A stretch of 64,000 bases of DNA, taken from contig CM060915.1 in NCBI GenBank assembly GCA_030737875.1, forward strand, positions 358,977,863 to 359,041,862, read 5' to 3'. Source of the DNA: Allium sativum. Its lineage: Eukaryota; Streptophyta; Magnoliopsida; Asparagales; Amaryllidaceae. The position numbers and the translations under genes were made by a program. Of this stretch, positions 46,897 to 59,995 are shown in pieces. Numbering within the stretch: the first letter of the stretch is position 1; each line of letters opens with the position of its first letter. The notes beneath the pieces are model-generated. The model had not been told where the DNA came from. It saw only the letters and a program-made list of their open reading frames with translations, and did not search any database.

Positions 46897-48190
46897 ACAC
46901 GAACCTATAAAATTAGAAAACTTAACCTGTTGAATATGTTGGGGTTATATTGACCCGTTAACTTGTAAAGTTTAACCCATAAATTTGTAGGGGGTTTTGT
47001 GAATATGTTAAATTTGTTAGGCATAACCTATCAAAATCCTAGTTTGTTGGGGACACCAGATCTGTAAGGGTTGGCTTGTGTCATCTGTTGTGTGGGACCC
47101 ATATTAATCAGTAACCCATTCTGATATTAAAGGGGGACCCCGCACTAGGTAGGTGTCAGGGCAGCTTACTGAACTGATTATAAGAGGTTCATCTGAGAGG
47201 AGGTGTGTACTGGCGCGTTCCAACGAACTCATGTGCGTGCATGAGTACGACCTGCATTTGGGAAAATAAGCCGCTGTAGCACCAATAAATAGGTCTGTGT
47301 CCTTCTGTAGGTTGCCACTTTAGCAAGTAATATACCCTACTGTGGGGCGACATAGGGTATTTACAGAATAGGGAGCCGATCAATTGGGGGGTATTAAATA
47401 GGGTACATCTTGCCCTGTCTATTTTTGTGGGGTACCTGTGTTTCTGTCTGGGCTAACACCCGTTATTTTTGATTAGGTAACGGCTAATTTCATTTGGGTT
47501 AAAACCCGTTACTAGAGTACACCTTAAACTACCATTGTATTTCTGTTGAGATCATCATGTTTCTATTAAGCAATTAGGGAGTATGTAATCATGTTACATA
47601 TCTATTATACTAGCAATGGTATAGAAAAATCTCTAAAAGCACATTATACTCTATCATGTTTACCTCGTCATATTTGATGTTATCTTTCTTGTCCATCTTA
47701 TATGTCTGTCATGATACTTTTACTTATTTACTTGCTAAAAGTAACTGGACTTGCCAGACTTTATGTCTGGCCCATTTTGTTTCCTCTTCTTTCTTCTGTC
47801 CCCCCTCCCTCTAGGTTGGTAGGGTGGGAATTCTCAGGCTTAGTCAGGACTCAGTATTCATCTTGCTTGGAGCAGCTTTTGAAGTACTGCTCAGTTTCTA
47901 TCTTTAACTACTATGGCTTTGTCTTTTTTAGGGAATTATGGTTTTTATGTATTTTCTGTACTCTGATGGTACAAGATAGAAGTTTTATATTACTGTAATG
48001 GGTTTTATGTAGTTTCAAACTTACGGTATTTTGGACCACGATATTATGATTTATGTTTGAAATAAAAATTTAAATTCCGTATTGCTTTTATATCTGTCTT
48101 GTAATATTTATGTTTCTTTTTACCTATAATGCTTCACGAAACTTAATGCATTATCTTAGTAAGTGACATTAACGGATGTGGGGTGTCACA

Positions 48191-49524
48191 TATGCACATG
48201 AAGTTCACATGGAGATATACATGCACAAAGTGGATACAAAGAATTGGAAATGGGATTTATTTATTCACTACTTAGTGGAGGACCCCACCTACCCATTATC
48301 TCTCCTTATTTAATGGTACAATTAGAGACTAATTGGATGAGACAAAATGCTTCATGCATTCTACATGAATTATTAATGGCTAAAACAAGATTAGAAGCTT
48401 CATGAAGGGGTATTTTTAGCAGTACCCAACAAAAGTGATTAATGTTTTAGGGTTTAGAACATGTATAAATACCCCATTTATGTTGATGTAAATCCTTTTC
48501 TCTTTTAGCCTCTTATTTAGTTAGTTAGTTTGTAGGATCAAAAGCAAAAGCTTTTTCTTTCTTTCATGGCTTCTTAGCCATTTCCCTCTTATGTAATTTT
48601 CATGTTAATGCAATTTAGTTCTTGTTCATTTAATTCTTGTTATTTACTTTATGCATTAGTGTAGTTTTATTTTATGCAAGTAGTTTGGTTTATTTTTGTC
48701 AATTAGTTATCCCTTTTGTTTTGCTTATGTTTATGTTGCAATCACTTTTGTTGTCATGATTACATACATTAGAGGCTAATGCCTTTCAACTTAAGGGTAA
48801 TAAAGCTCTCTTGATTATATAGATGCAACATAATTTGTTTATTCATGCTCTCTTTTTGTGCTTCGTGTCATGTTGATGTTAATTGTTTTGTGTTCATTAT
48901 TGAATTTGATAGCCTATATTATTATTGACACCAAATAAGCTAGGCTTACTCATGTATTCACTAATTACCTCTTCATCTACATATGATGATGGTGATTAAG
49001 TGGAGGTTAAAATAAAAATTTGATGGTCTATAGTTCTAATTAATAGTTTATAGGTCATGGTTAAAGTATATTTCAATTTCAACTTGTTCATTTTTCATTT
49101 GAACTAGTACGGTGATTTAGTGGGTATGTTATAGTTTGATAGTTTATTTTGTGCTAATTAATAGCATGAATATGCTATACTTATAATAATCATATTAACT
49201 AAATTCACAAATGACCAAAAAAGAGAGATCATGGTTTCATTTTATGTTGATTCATGTGATCTAGAAAGTGGACTTATTCCTAAATTGTTATTTAACTCTC
49301 ATGTTCGTATTTAGCTTACTTTGTTAGTTTAGTGTAGTTGTAGTTAGTTAGCTAGTTTAATCTTCACTTGACTTTGTTTTAATTTGATTGAATAAAATTA
49401 GAATTATTTCTTTCTCCGTGGATCGACTCGTATTCGCTAACGTACTACATGTGTACATCGTGCGCTTGCCGTTTTATACACTTTGCAATAATTTTCTAAT
49501 CGATAAAAATACCATCGTCGAACA
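48191..49524 (+). repeat. Athila-like LTR, second part
   Basis: Continues the LTR begun at 23196 after element C. Near 49410-49470 it carries 'ctccgtggatcgactcg' and 'catcgtgcgcttgcc', close to the block 'ctgtgggatcgacccg...ccgtgcacttgc' that I recall at the end of Athila LTRs. The exact end is uncertain (49500-49524). Joined length would be about 1.57 kb, a usual Athila LTR size. Only non-coding sequence is present; no Athila gag-pol is in the window. Confidence 0.5.
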
Positions 49525-50959
49525 TTGTATATAACAATATGAATTTTTTTTGATGATAACAAACATATATTATTATAAATATGTTTGTAATTATACTATT
49601 TTATTACATCACATGCAGAAATAAATATTTAGTTTTGAATAGATTACTACTTCATAAGGATATAAATATTCAAACAGTGTTTTATTCAAATATAATATTT
49701 TATTTCAACATTTGAATAGTACAAATTTCTAACTCCACTATTTGTATAATTCACTATAATGCAATTCATCTAATTTCATATACATAGCTCCTCATTACAA
49801 ACTCCCAATTTCTCTCAGTTGCACAATTATTCAGTTACATCACTCTACTCTCTCTATTAAACATACTGACTCATTTGCCTTCAGTCTGCTTCATTGTCAG
49901 TCCAGTCACCTGCATACCTGCTACAGAAACACACACGTAAACTGGAACAAAAATAGATTTAAATTCTAGCAGATATAAATCTATTTTAAAATTTACTTGC
50001 CTTATAATTTTGGTATGTTTCTCATCATATTTCTTGACTTGGTATGATATGTATATACATCCATTTGTGTCTAGACTGCTTGTGATATTCACAGCGATTC
50101 ACTGTAAATACCACAAGGTAGACAATATATCTAATGCTCACAGATCATCCCCAACACATCTATATTGGTTTGCTGATCAGAACCAACATTTAAATTTTGC
50201 TGATTCTGAACAGCCACAACTCAGATGTAGTGGTCTGCAGATAGAAAATCTATTCTCCATCAAACAACTCACATACATAAATCACACATGCACGATACAT
50301 GTATACACATACTTGTGTATGTATATATGCATATATTATTGTGCAAGTGCATAAGTCAAATATGCAAAAGAACATGGAATGCAAATCAGACCGGTATGTA
50401 CAATCTACAAGAGGACAGACTCAAGAAAAAGCATGAGCAAGTGTCAAGTGCACAACAGCTGTAAATTGGACAACAAAGTGAACATGCACAAATAGAGACA
50501 TATATATGCACACATTTATATGTGTGTGTGTGTATACACACATGACTACATGTATATATAGCTTCATGCACAAGTTCAAACTAGTTCAGATATAGTTACA
50601 CAAATGCAAGTACTCATGGCAGGACAAAATGGATATGCACAAAGTGAAGATCAAGTCCACAAATCTAACATGGCAGCAAATTGACATAACATTAGAGATT
50701 CAGGAACACAAGTAATCAGTCAAAAGAAAGTATGCATATTTAATTCAAGTGACATAGATCGGTTTCAAATGTACAGATTCAAGCTCAGAGGCCAAAATAT
50801 ACACACTTATGGCAAGTGACACAATAAAGTCAATACATAACATGACAGTCAACACAACAGAGAGGCAAAGTGCATACACATGGTTGCTACATAAACTCTA
50901 GAATTGCACACATATACACTCACAATTGTGTGCATATATATATACACACACACACACAT

Positions 50960-51013
<54 letters not shown>

Positions 51014-53057
51014 GCATTCATGCATATACAGTTATGAACAAGGTGCACAAGTGCATGAACATATTCATGGAGCAACAACATGAAAAATTCAACACAGACA
51101 AATGTGAACAACATACAACAGGTGCAATATACACATGTGTGTGGAAAAGGGAAATAAAAGTCAAGACCGATACGTATATATGGAACAAAACAGTGCATTG
51201 AAAAATAAATGACAACGGAGTGAACACAAGATTTAATGGGATGTAAAATTCACATAACAAAAATGGTCATAGCAAAGGGATCAAGAAATGGTTCAAGAAA
51301 CATAACAGTGCATAGGAGCAGCACTGTAATGCAACAACACTTGCCTCAGCATCTTTTAGCAATTCGAAATGATACATGCAATGGATACAAAACCAAGAGC
51401 AAGTTATACAACACTACAGATGTACAAAGCATAAGCGCTATTGCACTTGTATATGCAACGTGGTCAAGGCAGCAAGATGAAGCAATGCAAGTGTACTCAC
51501 AAGTCAGTATGTACATCTGGTAGCAAAATCATGGCAGCTTACATGAACAAAGAAGTGTGCATGACCATGTACACACATGAGTGGATAAGAACAAAAAAGC
51601 TCAAGTGCAGCATTCATGTGAGTGATCAAAAGTAGTAATTGTTCTTATCTATTCAAATAGCATACAAAGAATTTAGGTCGAACAAAAATAAAAATTTCTT
51701 TCCTTAAATTCACTTATTGCAAAAATGGGAAAGTCCAAAATTATGCATATCAATGGCATAACCATAAAGAAGCAGATGCATGAAACTTTGATTTCAAAAG
51801 AATGCTCACAGTAAAAAGTATATCAATCACCATTTTTAGAGAAAAGGAATTTAATCTACGTTTCCAGAAATAAGCAAACAATTTTACGTTTCCAGAAATA
51901 AGCAAACAATTTTAGGCAAGAAAACAATCAAATTATTTCCAAAAACAATCAGAGAAATCACGGCTTCAAATATTTCTAGAAAACATTTTTAGGAATAAAA
52001 TCTAATCAATTTCTCTCCAGATTTTACTCTAGTATATACGGAAAGAAATTCACGAAGGGACTATGTCAATTTATCAAATATACGAAGCCATGGAAATCAA
52101 GCTTTAATCACGCATATAATCAACAAAAAATCAGACCAAATCATTTATTGAGATCAAAGAAGTAAAAGGGTTTCTATACCCTACATAAGTCACGCAAATT
52201 TATTACAAGCAATCCATACAAACAAATAATCAGTCAAGCAATTATCAGAGAAGTAAAAACACTAATAATCATTTTGAAGCTTCAATCGCAAACTTAAATC
52301 GAACGACAAGGAGAAAAAGTTAATCGAGAGCAATCATAGAAGCAAGTCCATCAACAACCAGGCGTCGCGATTTGGGAAGAAGGCAGAAACCTAAATTAGA
52401 TTTTTGGTCGGCCATTAAAGAAAGAGGAAACCTGATTTACTTAAGTGAAATTGGGGCTGGCCAATTTTTTATACAGGGGTTTTCAATTTATTTTATAGTT
52501 TTGTTTTTTGTATTTTCTTTTGTAACTGATCCACCAGTTTTCTAATTTTTCTGTAAAATTAGGGTATACTAGCTACAGGATTTATATTTAGGGTTTACGA
52601 GTTATGGGTTTGTAATTCGATGAAAATCCAATGTTAGGAGTAAAGATCAGTCAAGGGTTTTAAACGTAGGATTAGTACAGTAGCAGAGTTTGCGAGTTTA
52701 CAGTGTTTTGTAAGTGGGAATCTATTTTAATACCTAGTACAAATCTTAGGAATGCAGTAGTAGAAGGGTTTGCCGAAGCTGGGTAAAATCTACGTTATTT
52801 ATTTTCTACATTTATTTTCTCAGCTGAAATACATATTGTGATATTTATTAATATCTCATAAAACTTCAGTAAACCTTATTTAATACCCTCTAGGGTTAAT
52901 CTAGATCCTACATTACTAACACTACATTTTAACTGATGAATATCATTTCCTGCCCTTGGGACACCTTCCCCAAATTGTTCCCTCACACATATTTAATGTA
53001 CAATAATAGAGATAACCTAATACATAACATTTCAAAGGAATTATAGGCAAAGTCCAA
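49525..53057 (-). other. Non-coding, probably a decayed minus-strand LTR
   Basis: No gene is recognised. The pattern resembles the element F LTR on the minus strand: a TATA-like TGTATAAAAAAT (52465-52474) followed by ATGGCCGACC near 52430, and an AT-rich tail at the left. I could not find matching LTR ends or a primer site, so this is a weak call. Short frames here are microsatellite or random readings. Confidence 0.35.
50931..51013. repeat. Compound (CA)n(TA)n microsatellite
   Basis: TA, CA, then about 17 CA units and TA again. The overlapping frames of 92 and 91 residues on both strands are readings of this repeat. Confidence 0.95.
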
Positions 53058-53166
53058 CATTTAATAGGAAAAGAAATTGAAAGAAAAAGATGCATGCAAA
53101 TTGATAAGGTTACCTGTAATGGTTTAAATGAAAGATTACAACAACTAGAAAAGGAGGAATAAGAAA

Positions 53167-53189
53167 AGAACAATGACCACCATTGTTCT
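53167..53189 (+). other. Perfect 9-bp hairpin beside the tRNA-like sequence
   Basis: AGAACAATG, loop ACCAC, CATTGTTCT. The identical hairpin is at 60313-60335 in the 3' LTR, each about 17 bases before the tRNA-like sequence. Confidence 0.6.
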
Positions 53190-53205
53190 AAGCCTTATTA
53201 ACAAA

Positions 53206-53278
53206 AGCCTAAGTAGTCCATTGGTTATATCATGTGGCTTTCATGAGTGTGCCGCAGGTTTGATCCCCGCAAGCGCCA
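53206..53278 (+). other. tRNA-Glu-like sequence in element E 5' LTR
   Basis: It has an A-box-like 'tagtccattggtta', the anticodon-loop-like 'tggctttcat' and a B-box-like 'ggtttgatccc', spaced as in a tRNA. Best resemblance is tRNA-Glu(UUC), which has GTCC-A, TGGCTTTCA and GGTTCGAT at matching places. The acceptor arms do not pair well and the anticodon stem is poor, so it is not a working tRNA gene. A tRNA pseudogene or SINE head is possible. Confidence 0.5.
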
Positions 53279-54320
53279 TATTTTTATTTTAAAGGAACGA
53301 CCAAAATAACACATGTTTATAAGGGATAAATATGTATAAACGCACATATAAGGAAAATTATACTTATAAGGAAGAATAGAAAAATATATGTATACAAAAA
53401 TATATTTGTATATATGTACGTATATATATATATATATACACACAAAGGAGAAATTCAAGAGAAGGTTGCAATCAAAGAAATATGATAAGGATTAATAAAG
53501 ACATAAGCACCATTTGAATTTTGAAAACGAAATATAAGTTATGCATATATATACGCGTAAAATGGTCATTAGAAGTTTTGTATACATATAAGAGGATTAT
53601 ATGTAAATATAGTATTTAGATAAATCAAAGAAAGTATATCGGGATACTAATGAAATGTTTAAAATAAAAAACATTAAAAGGTAAACATCTGCCCAGAAAC
53701 GCTCGCGGGGCCTCGGGGGTTGACCCTGGGGTCAACACATGCATAGGGGGTTGACCCTAGGGTCGACACACAGAGGGGGGTCGACCCCAGGGTTGACCCA
53801 CCCAAGATCTGGGCAGATTCATTGATGAATCTGGACTATTTTCTTAACCATGTTCGTTGCTGTCTCAGCGCTGCGTGTACGATAAGATCCTGAACACCTA
53901 TAGATAGGCTAGCATAGCCTAGCCTAAATTTCACATTTTCTGAGAGGTTGCCTAAGCATTGCCATTCTTCTTACCCCTCAAATCTCTTCAGAAAAATAAA
54001 ATAAATAGCTTAGGAAAATTCTTATTCAAGATCTGGAGGAAAAGAATGTATATTAATAAGAAGGTGTTCAGAATTCTATTCGAAGTAAGGTAAATTCTTG
54101 GATCTTGTCAATTTAATTTTCTCCTCTTTCTTTCCTTTTTCTTTTAGTTGAGAATTGTGGATCCATGGTTATTTAGGTTCTAAATCCAGTTAGGAGAACC
54201 ATGGAATGCTAGATTTGGACTAGATTCATGAATTGGAAAGCAATTAGGTGAGCGGATTTAAGTTATACCTTTTTGATAATGGTATATTTATCATTGGACA
54301 TTCCCTGTTAATATGCAATG

Positions 54321-54465
54321 TAAATCTGTTGGAATGTTAATATGTTGAAACGTTAATATGTTGGAACGTTAATATGTTGGAATGCTAATATGCTGAAATA
54401 TTAATATGTTGAAATGTTAATAGGTTGAATTGTTAATATGTTGAAATGTAAACCTGCTGAAATGT
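54321..54465 (+). repeat. 16-bp minisatellite in element E 5' LTR
   Basis: About nine units of 'gttaatatgttgaaac' type in tandem. A shorter related array is at 61441-61545 in the 3' LTR. Confidence 0.85.
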
Positions 54466-54817
54466 ATAAACCTATTAAAATATGTGGAAAAGATTACTAT
54501 AGTACACATACATATTCTAATTATATATTAATCTGTGGCATTTTATGTACTCGAACCCTTAACTATAAGAATTGGGATAATTACATGTTAATTTGTTAGA
54601 TGAAATGATTAAATGATTCGATAATTACATGTTATTTTAAAAACTAAGTTAATTACATGTTAGGAAGAATATGCGACATGATAATCAAATAATGGACTCA
54701 ATATGATATTAAGTATGACATGTAAAAATAGATTATAGTAAAATTTAGATGGAATGGATATGTCTAAATTTACAGAAAATAGAAAACTGTAACCGCACTT
54801 AGACACAAGGTTAAATT

Positions 54818-54998
54818 CAACTTGTGGTAGAAGTCTACCCGGAACCGCCCGGCAAATCCAGCATCCACAAGTTGATAATTTAATTTGACGGGTCTAGTGC
54901 GTAAATACACATGTAACGGTGCTAAGACACGAGGTTAAGTCCAACTTGTGGTAGAATTCTCCCCAGAACCTCCCGGCAAATCCAGCATCCACAAGTGG
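54818..54998 (+). other. Twin hairpin modules in element E 5' LTR
   Basis: Module 1: CAACTTGTGG (54818-54827) with CCACAAGTTG (54865-54874), perfect. Module 2: CAACTTGTGG (54942-54951) with CCACAAGTGG (54989-54998), one mismatch. They are spaced 124 bases apart, as two copies of one repeat. Confidence 0.6.
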
Positions 54999-57900
54999 TC
55001 GGCTTAATCTGAGAGGCCTAGTGCATAAACATATATATGAATATATGCATGTAAAAGGATAGAAATAAATGGAACTAATTGTGATTAATGGGAATGAATA
55101 GGAAATGAAGGAAAGTTACAATCGTAAAGGAATTGGGATGAACGGGGAATGATAATAGCCTATTATAATTAGTTACATTAATGAGAATGTTATATAATAG
55201 GTAGTCTTGTCCTAGGGACAAGTGGAAATTATAACATAAGTTATAATAAATGGAAAGGAAACTTACTAGAAAATCTTAGTTAAGAGAACTACGTTAGTAA
55301 GTAAACAACAACAAGTTGTAGTTATAGTGTAAGATGGAATTATGATTAAATAAGAAAGAATGAGGTGAATATATAGGATGAAATAATTGATATTTAATCA
55401 TAAATAATAAGTGACATGTTAAACAGAAAACAGGTGAACTGAGATGAAGTATAGTTAATTACATATTAAGTAGAACATGTTATTGTAACTATGGAATCAA
55501 ACAATGAATAATATAAAGAGATTGTAGATTACATATCTTAGATTACAATATATAGAATAATATGTTATGGGCTTATTAATAAACTTAAATGGATTAAGTT
55601 ATAACTGAAATTAATAAGCAAGAGGAACTTGGTAACTTGAATAAGAAGTTAATGTGAATAGGAATAACCAAGTTAACTGGAAATGTGACGAGGTAAAGCA
55701 AGCGCTTAATTAAATGTTTAGACATAAGGTCTAATAACACATCAACCTGAAGCAGTCGGGCCAATCCGTACGTTAGAAGGTAAATAACCCAATGGGGTAG
55801 ATCATCGTGATGTCATGGGACACGAGGGGAGCGTACATCCATCTGATTATTTTGCCTATTCTGCCTGTTGTTCTACTAATATTCTGTCGGCCCCGAAGGA
55901 CTGGAAGGGGAAGCACGCGGCTTCTTGGGACGTGGAGGGTACTCCTAGTAGTCCTCTGTGTTGTGATAGCATTTAATTGTGCTCGCAGAGGTTAGGTATG
56001 CACGTTTCTACCCTGTGAGTATGCCTTGATTGCCACGATAGTGGGCAACCAAAGACGATAGAGTGGCATAGGTATTTGATGATCCAGTTATCTTGTGACT
56101 AGGCTGGGTTACGACCATTTTATTACCTGCGGGTCTAACCGTCAGTTGATAGCAAGTCGTCGGGTACCTACCATCGACAGTCAGCGTGATATGTGATGCG
56201 TGATGCATAAAGATGGGGAGCTAAACTAAAAGACCACTGACCCTTTACTATCAAGGCTATGGGTGAGGAACAGCCCAACTAGGATTTGTTTTTTGTTATT
56301 TTCTCTTGGGCCATGTCATTAGTTCTCAATTTTGTTTGTTTTTCACTAGTTGAGGGAGGTGTCAAGTGGGACCATAGCCACCGAAAATGCAGACCTTAGC
56401 ATTTGTGTATACAGATATCTGAAAAGCTCCTAACTGAGTTCCGTGTTACTGATACAGCCCTGTTAGTGGACTCGATGTACGGTAGATATGTGTGGATACA
56501 TGCATACCACTTCTCGATGGTGTATCATAAAGGTTACGGCATCAAGTACGATTAACGATACGTACGTGAGAAAGTCTAGATACGTGCATATCCACTCTGG
56601 GTGGTGTATCGTAGACTCTAGGGCACTACTCAGTGATGGAATCTGATTCGATCGAAGGTGGCAGTCCGTATGCTTACGTAGCATGGCGATGGCATGCCTA
56701 TGCGGAATGTAGTGTTATTATACAGAGATCCGTACATCACTCCAGCGTAGGATGAGGGTTTGCATATATTTTTGTAGCATTACGGTGGAGACCGTGCTAG
56801 TGGGATACCATGGGGTACCTTAATATTGGGGTAGCTGCATATACTCTATATTAGGTTAACCCACAGGGAAGTAAACGGGTATGGCGTGCGTGTAAGTCTT
56901 GAGTACAGTTAATCCAAGTAACCTACTAAATAAGAAATAGCTGAATGGTATATGCAGGATTATCCAAAATGTGTAGTTTAAATCTATTCACCAGAACTTG
57001 TGTTTTGACCCCCTCCTCCTAAAATACTCGCAAGTTAGATTTGTGGCAGAGATATGATAGCTTTGTATACTGGTTAGCAGTATTATTATTTTGGTAAGGC
57101 TATATTTTGATTATATTATATTTTATCCATTCTGCTATGAGATGTTTTCTGAGCTTTGATATATTTTATATCTGTATCTTTTCTACCAGATACCAGACAA
57201 ACCAACATGAGTTTTGATGGATTAGAATTTTGGAAACAAAAAATCGGTCTGTCAGAATTCGGGTTGTTACATTTTTTATCGGAGCCCAGATTTAGGATTC
57301 CTGTATAAATAATGAGTGAACATATTCATATTTTTTAAAATATAAATATTATATATATATACACCTAGATCCATAGAGGAATCCGCTATATAGAGAGGGC
57401 ATAATATGGTAAAAATTGGGATACCTGTTTATTACACTAAAAGAATAAACATGGAAATTTGAGACCCTTTGGTAAATTGAGTGGGAAGTGTACAATATAC
57501 TATGTATAGAAGAAAGGTGAATCCTATGTGTTAATATTTCAGGTTAGTGGGTTTGGCAATAAAACCTTATAAATTGGAAAAGGTTAAAAAGAGAAAATTG
57601 GATTACGAATATATATAGTTGAGAGAATTGACCTTGTGGAATTGTCTAGGAAAGCCTAGGTAAGTTGGAAACCCGCTTTGAGTCTAACCCCATTGTTAAC
57701 TTTTAAGAACTTGAAATCGTAAAAGCTTTTGGGAAGATGGTTTAAGGTATTTTCAAGTTTTAATCTTAAAAGTTACAGTTATAATATATGTAAAGAACAT
57801 ATTTGAAAAATATATAGTGAGTTTTGATGCAAAATGGGTATGTTTTGGAAACAATGATTTCTTGTGAATATTTTGTCTAAATTGTAATTTTCTCAGTAAA

Positions 57901-59457
57901 AGTTAAGTACCATAGAGGATGTATAGCTTACTAGTTTTCTTGTTATATCGCATGAAAAGATTAAAAAGAAAAACTTAGAAAATGTTGCATTTTGTTGAAA
58001 ACTGGAATTTTCAGTTAAAAAAAGTTTTGAAATCTCTATTCTTTTGCCAATCATTTTTGGTAAATTGTTTTTAAAGAGAAAATTTTGTTGGGTGGATAAA
58101 ATAAGTTGTAGAAATTAAGAATAGAGTGGATGTTTACACCCTGTAGTAGGAAACTGAACTGACCTTATAGGCAAGAACAAGTCGTAAACCTGATTGAGAA
58201 ATAGTTGTGCTTATCTACTCCGGTTTTTGTTATTTGAAAAAAAATGATTTACATTTTTTTTTAAATGACATGTTTTTATGATTTGGCAAAAGTAAGTTTT
58301 GGTGAGGAAAAATAAATTTTTAACACTTCTATGTTTTTGAAAGAAAATTTAAATGAGAAAGGTCAAACCGTGTTTTAAAAAGTATGGAGTAGGTATGGAG
58401 TAGTGCCTAGGGAATATGGGAAAAGTTTTGAGGCTATGGAGTAAATAGTAAGAATTATCTTGGAATAATGGTAAGTTCTTATAGAATGCGTAAGCATTGA
58501 AAAGCCTTGGGTGTTGCTTAAAAATTATGTTAGTAAACAGCTAGGACTGGTAGTGACTACTAGATGGTGAAGGGCAAGTAAGTGTTTAGATTCTATTGCT
58601 AATTTTCCTGTTAGGGGTAAAGCCCGTTATTACATTTCTATTGGGATCGTTCTGTTATTTTGTTCCTGTTGGGTAGTTAGGGTAACTCCTAAACCTTTCA
58701 TGGATCCCGTGGTTTGAATTTTTCTGTCTGAAGGGGACATAGTCTTGAGATTCTTGGCCCTTAGTAGTAGTTGTGCATAGCATATGTTTTCCTGTTTTAG
58801 TTGAAGGACTGGAAGGCTTATTCGAAACTAAACTTAGATCAGAGGGTTAAGTTAAATAAGCTAAGAAAAGAGTGATGGCATAACTAAAAAGGAAACAACA
58901 AATTCAGTAAAGCAACAAACAAGACAGTTAAAGAAAGATGGAAAATTCTAAGAAAAGATGAATAAGAGTAAATTTTTCCAAAATAAGTTGAAAAAGAAAA
59001 TCTGTAACAAAGAAAATTTTCTTATGTCGGCTATGCTTGGATAGGAAAATAGGGAATCATTATAAATAGTTTCATAAAAGCCAAGTACGATTGGATAAAA
59101 GGTCGAAAAAGAAAAATGGAAAATATGAAATTTTCCGTTTTCCACTTTTTTGTAACATAAGAAATCAAATTTAGAAAACTAGATTTTTCTGAAATTCGAA
59201 AAATAAATAAAGTTGGTTGGTAGGATTTTGGATGCAACAATTGGATGAACTGCACTCTTGCTCTACAAGAGTGTGGGAAAATTTGGATGAAAAGGTATTT
59301 TGAATTTCAAAATATTGAGGTATTTTGAATTTCAAAATATTGCACTCATGTAAAATTACCAGTATATTTAGGATGTTTGCATCATATTTAAATGGATTTT
59401 TGAAAAATTTGCATATACATAGGAGGTATCGCTTAGGCATATATGTATTATTATGTT

Positions 59458-59859
59458 CGAAAGGAAATTAAGCTTTATTCACAATAATCACAACTGATTA
59501 CATGAGTTCAATACAACAACTTTAAAACCTGTACAACAAACAACATTGAGATAAAAAACTATAACAACTTATAAGACAATGCCAAATAAACTCAATGGTG
59601 TTCAACAATTACAGAAGATCAACCCTTATAAGACTAATTACAGTATCTACTAAAAGTATCCACGCCTCATATAAACATTGCTTCACCTGCCAATCATCCT
59701 GAATTCACTTTCTTTGTTATAGCATTGCACATCAGCGAGTATAACTGATCAGTACTCAACGTAGAAGAAGTAAATACTCTTCTATTTCTCTCCATCCAGA
59801 TTTCAAATACAAAAATCTTTAACACCCTCAATAGCAGCAACTGCACAATGTTATATTAC
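59458..59859 (-). mobile_element. 5'-truncated LINE (L1-type) 3' end
   Basis: Flanked by a 15-bp direct repeat, ATGTATTATTATGTT (59443-59457 and 59860-59874), the mark of target-primed reverse transcription. On the minus strand a frame of about 51 codons includes FEIWMERNRRVF and ends in TGA. This resembles the extreme C-terminus of plant L1 polyproteins, after the RT and zinc-binding region (an 'IW.ERN.R' signature). An AATAAA lies near the 3' end (complement of about 59470-59476). No poly(A) tail remains. Confidence 0.72.
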
Positions 59860-59995
59860 ATGTATTATTATGTTGTATTACACTTTGTACAAATGCATAA
59901 TGTTTGCAAAAATTGGATGCAAACACGATGGATGGATATTATGCGAGAGGTTATTTGAATTTTACCCTTATCAAATTTTGGGGATGAAATTTCCT

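Larger units (their letters stand above)
23437..48190 (+). mobile_element. Element C: nested, internally deleted Ty3/gypsy chromovirus
   Basis: A plus-strand element with LTRs of ~3.36 kb (left, after removing two insertions) and 3382 bp (right), a primer-binding site, gag and a truncated pol, and a polypurine tract. Flanks show a 4-of-5 target duplication (TATGA/TATGC). The left LTR holds element A and a Helitron. Without these the element would be about 9.4 kb. Most of RT, all of RNase H and most of integrase are missing, so it could only move with help. It belongs to the same chromovirus group as A but a different family, and it sits inside an Athila-like LTR. Confidence 0.88.
44809..48190 (+). 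repeat. Element C right LTR (3382 bp, uninterrupted)
   Basis: Runs from TGTAACACCCCC to GGGGTGTCACA. Modules in order: two palindromes (45005-45063), a GTCGACCC motif (about 45104), a TATA box (45167-45175), five ~92-bp repeats (about 45493-45900), the twin hairpin module (46494-46548 and about 46613-46672), a 27-bp minisatellite (46768-46896) and an AATAAA (48061-48066). It serves as the reference that fixes the ends of element A and of the Helitron in the left LTR. Confidence 0.93.
53058..57271 (+). repeat. Element E 5' LTR (start missing)
   Basis: Ends GGGTTGTTACA at 57271. It contains a tRNA-like sequence (53206-53278), a GTCGACC/GTTGACC cluster (53700-53810), a weak TATA region (CCTATAGATAGGC, 53898-53910), a 16-bp minisatellite (about 54321-54465) and twin hairpins (54818-54998). 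A block at 56460-56820 matches the element D LTR. Short frames such as 55807-55995 are not conserved. Confidence 0.78.

Noticed and set aside
50920..51201. Frames of about 90 residues on both strands
   Set aside because: They translate a CA/TA microsatellite.
53206..53278. Primer-binding site for element E
   Set aside because: The tRNA-like block is inside the LTR, not next to its end. The primer site should be at 57272 onward, where only a weak match exists.
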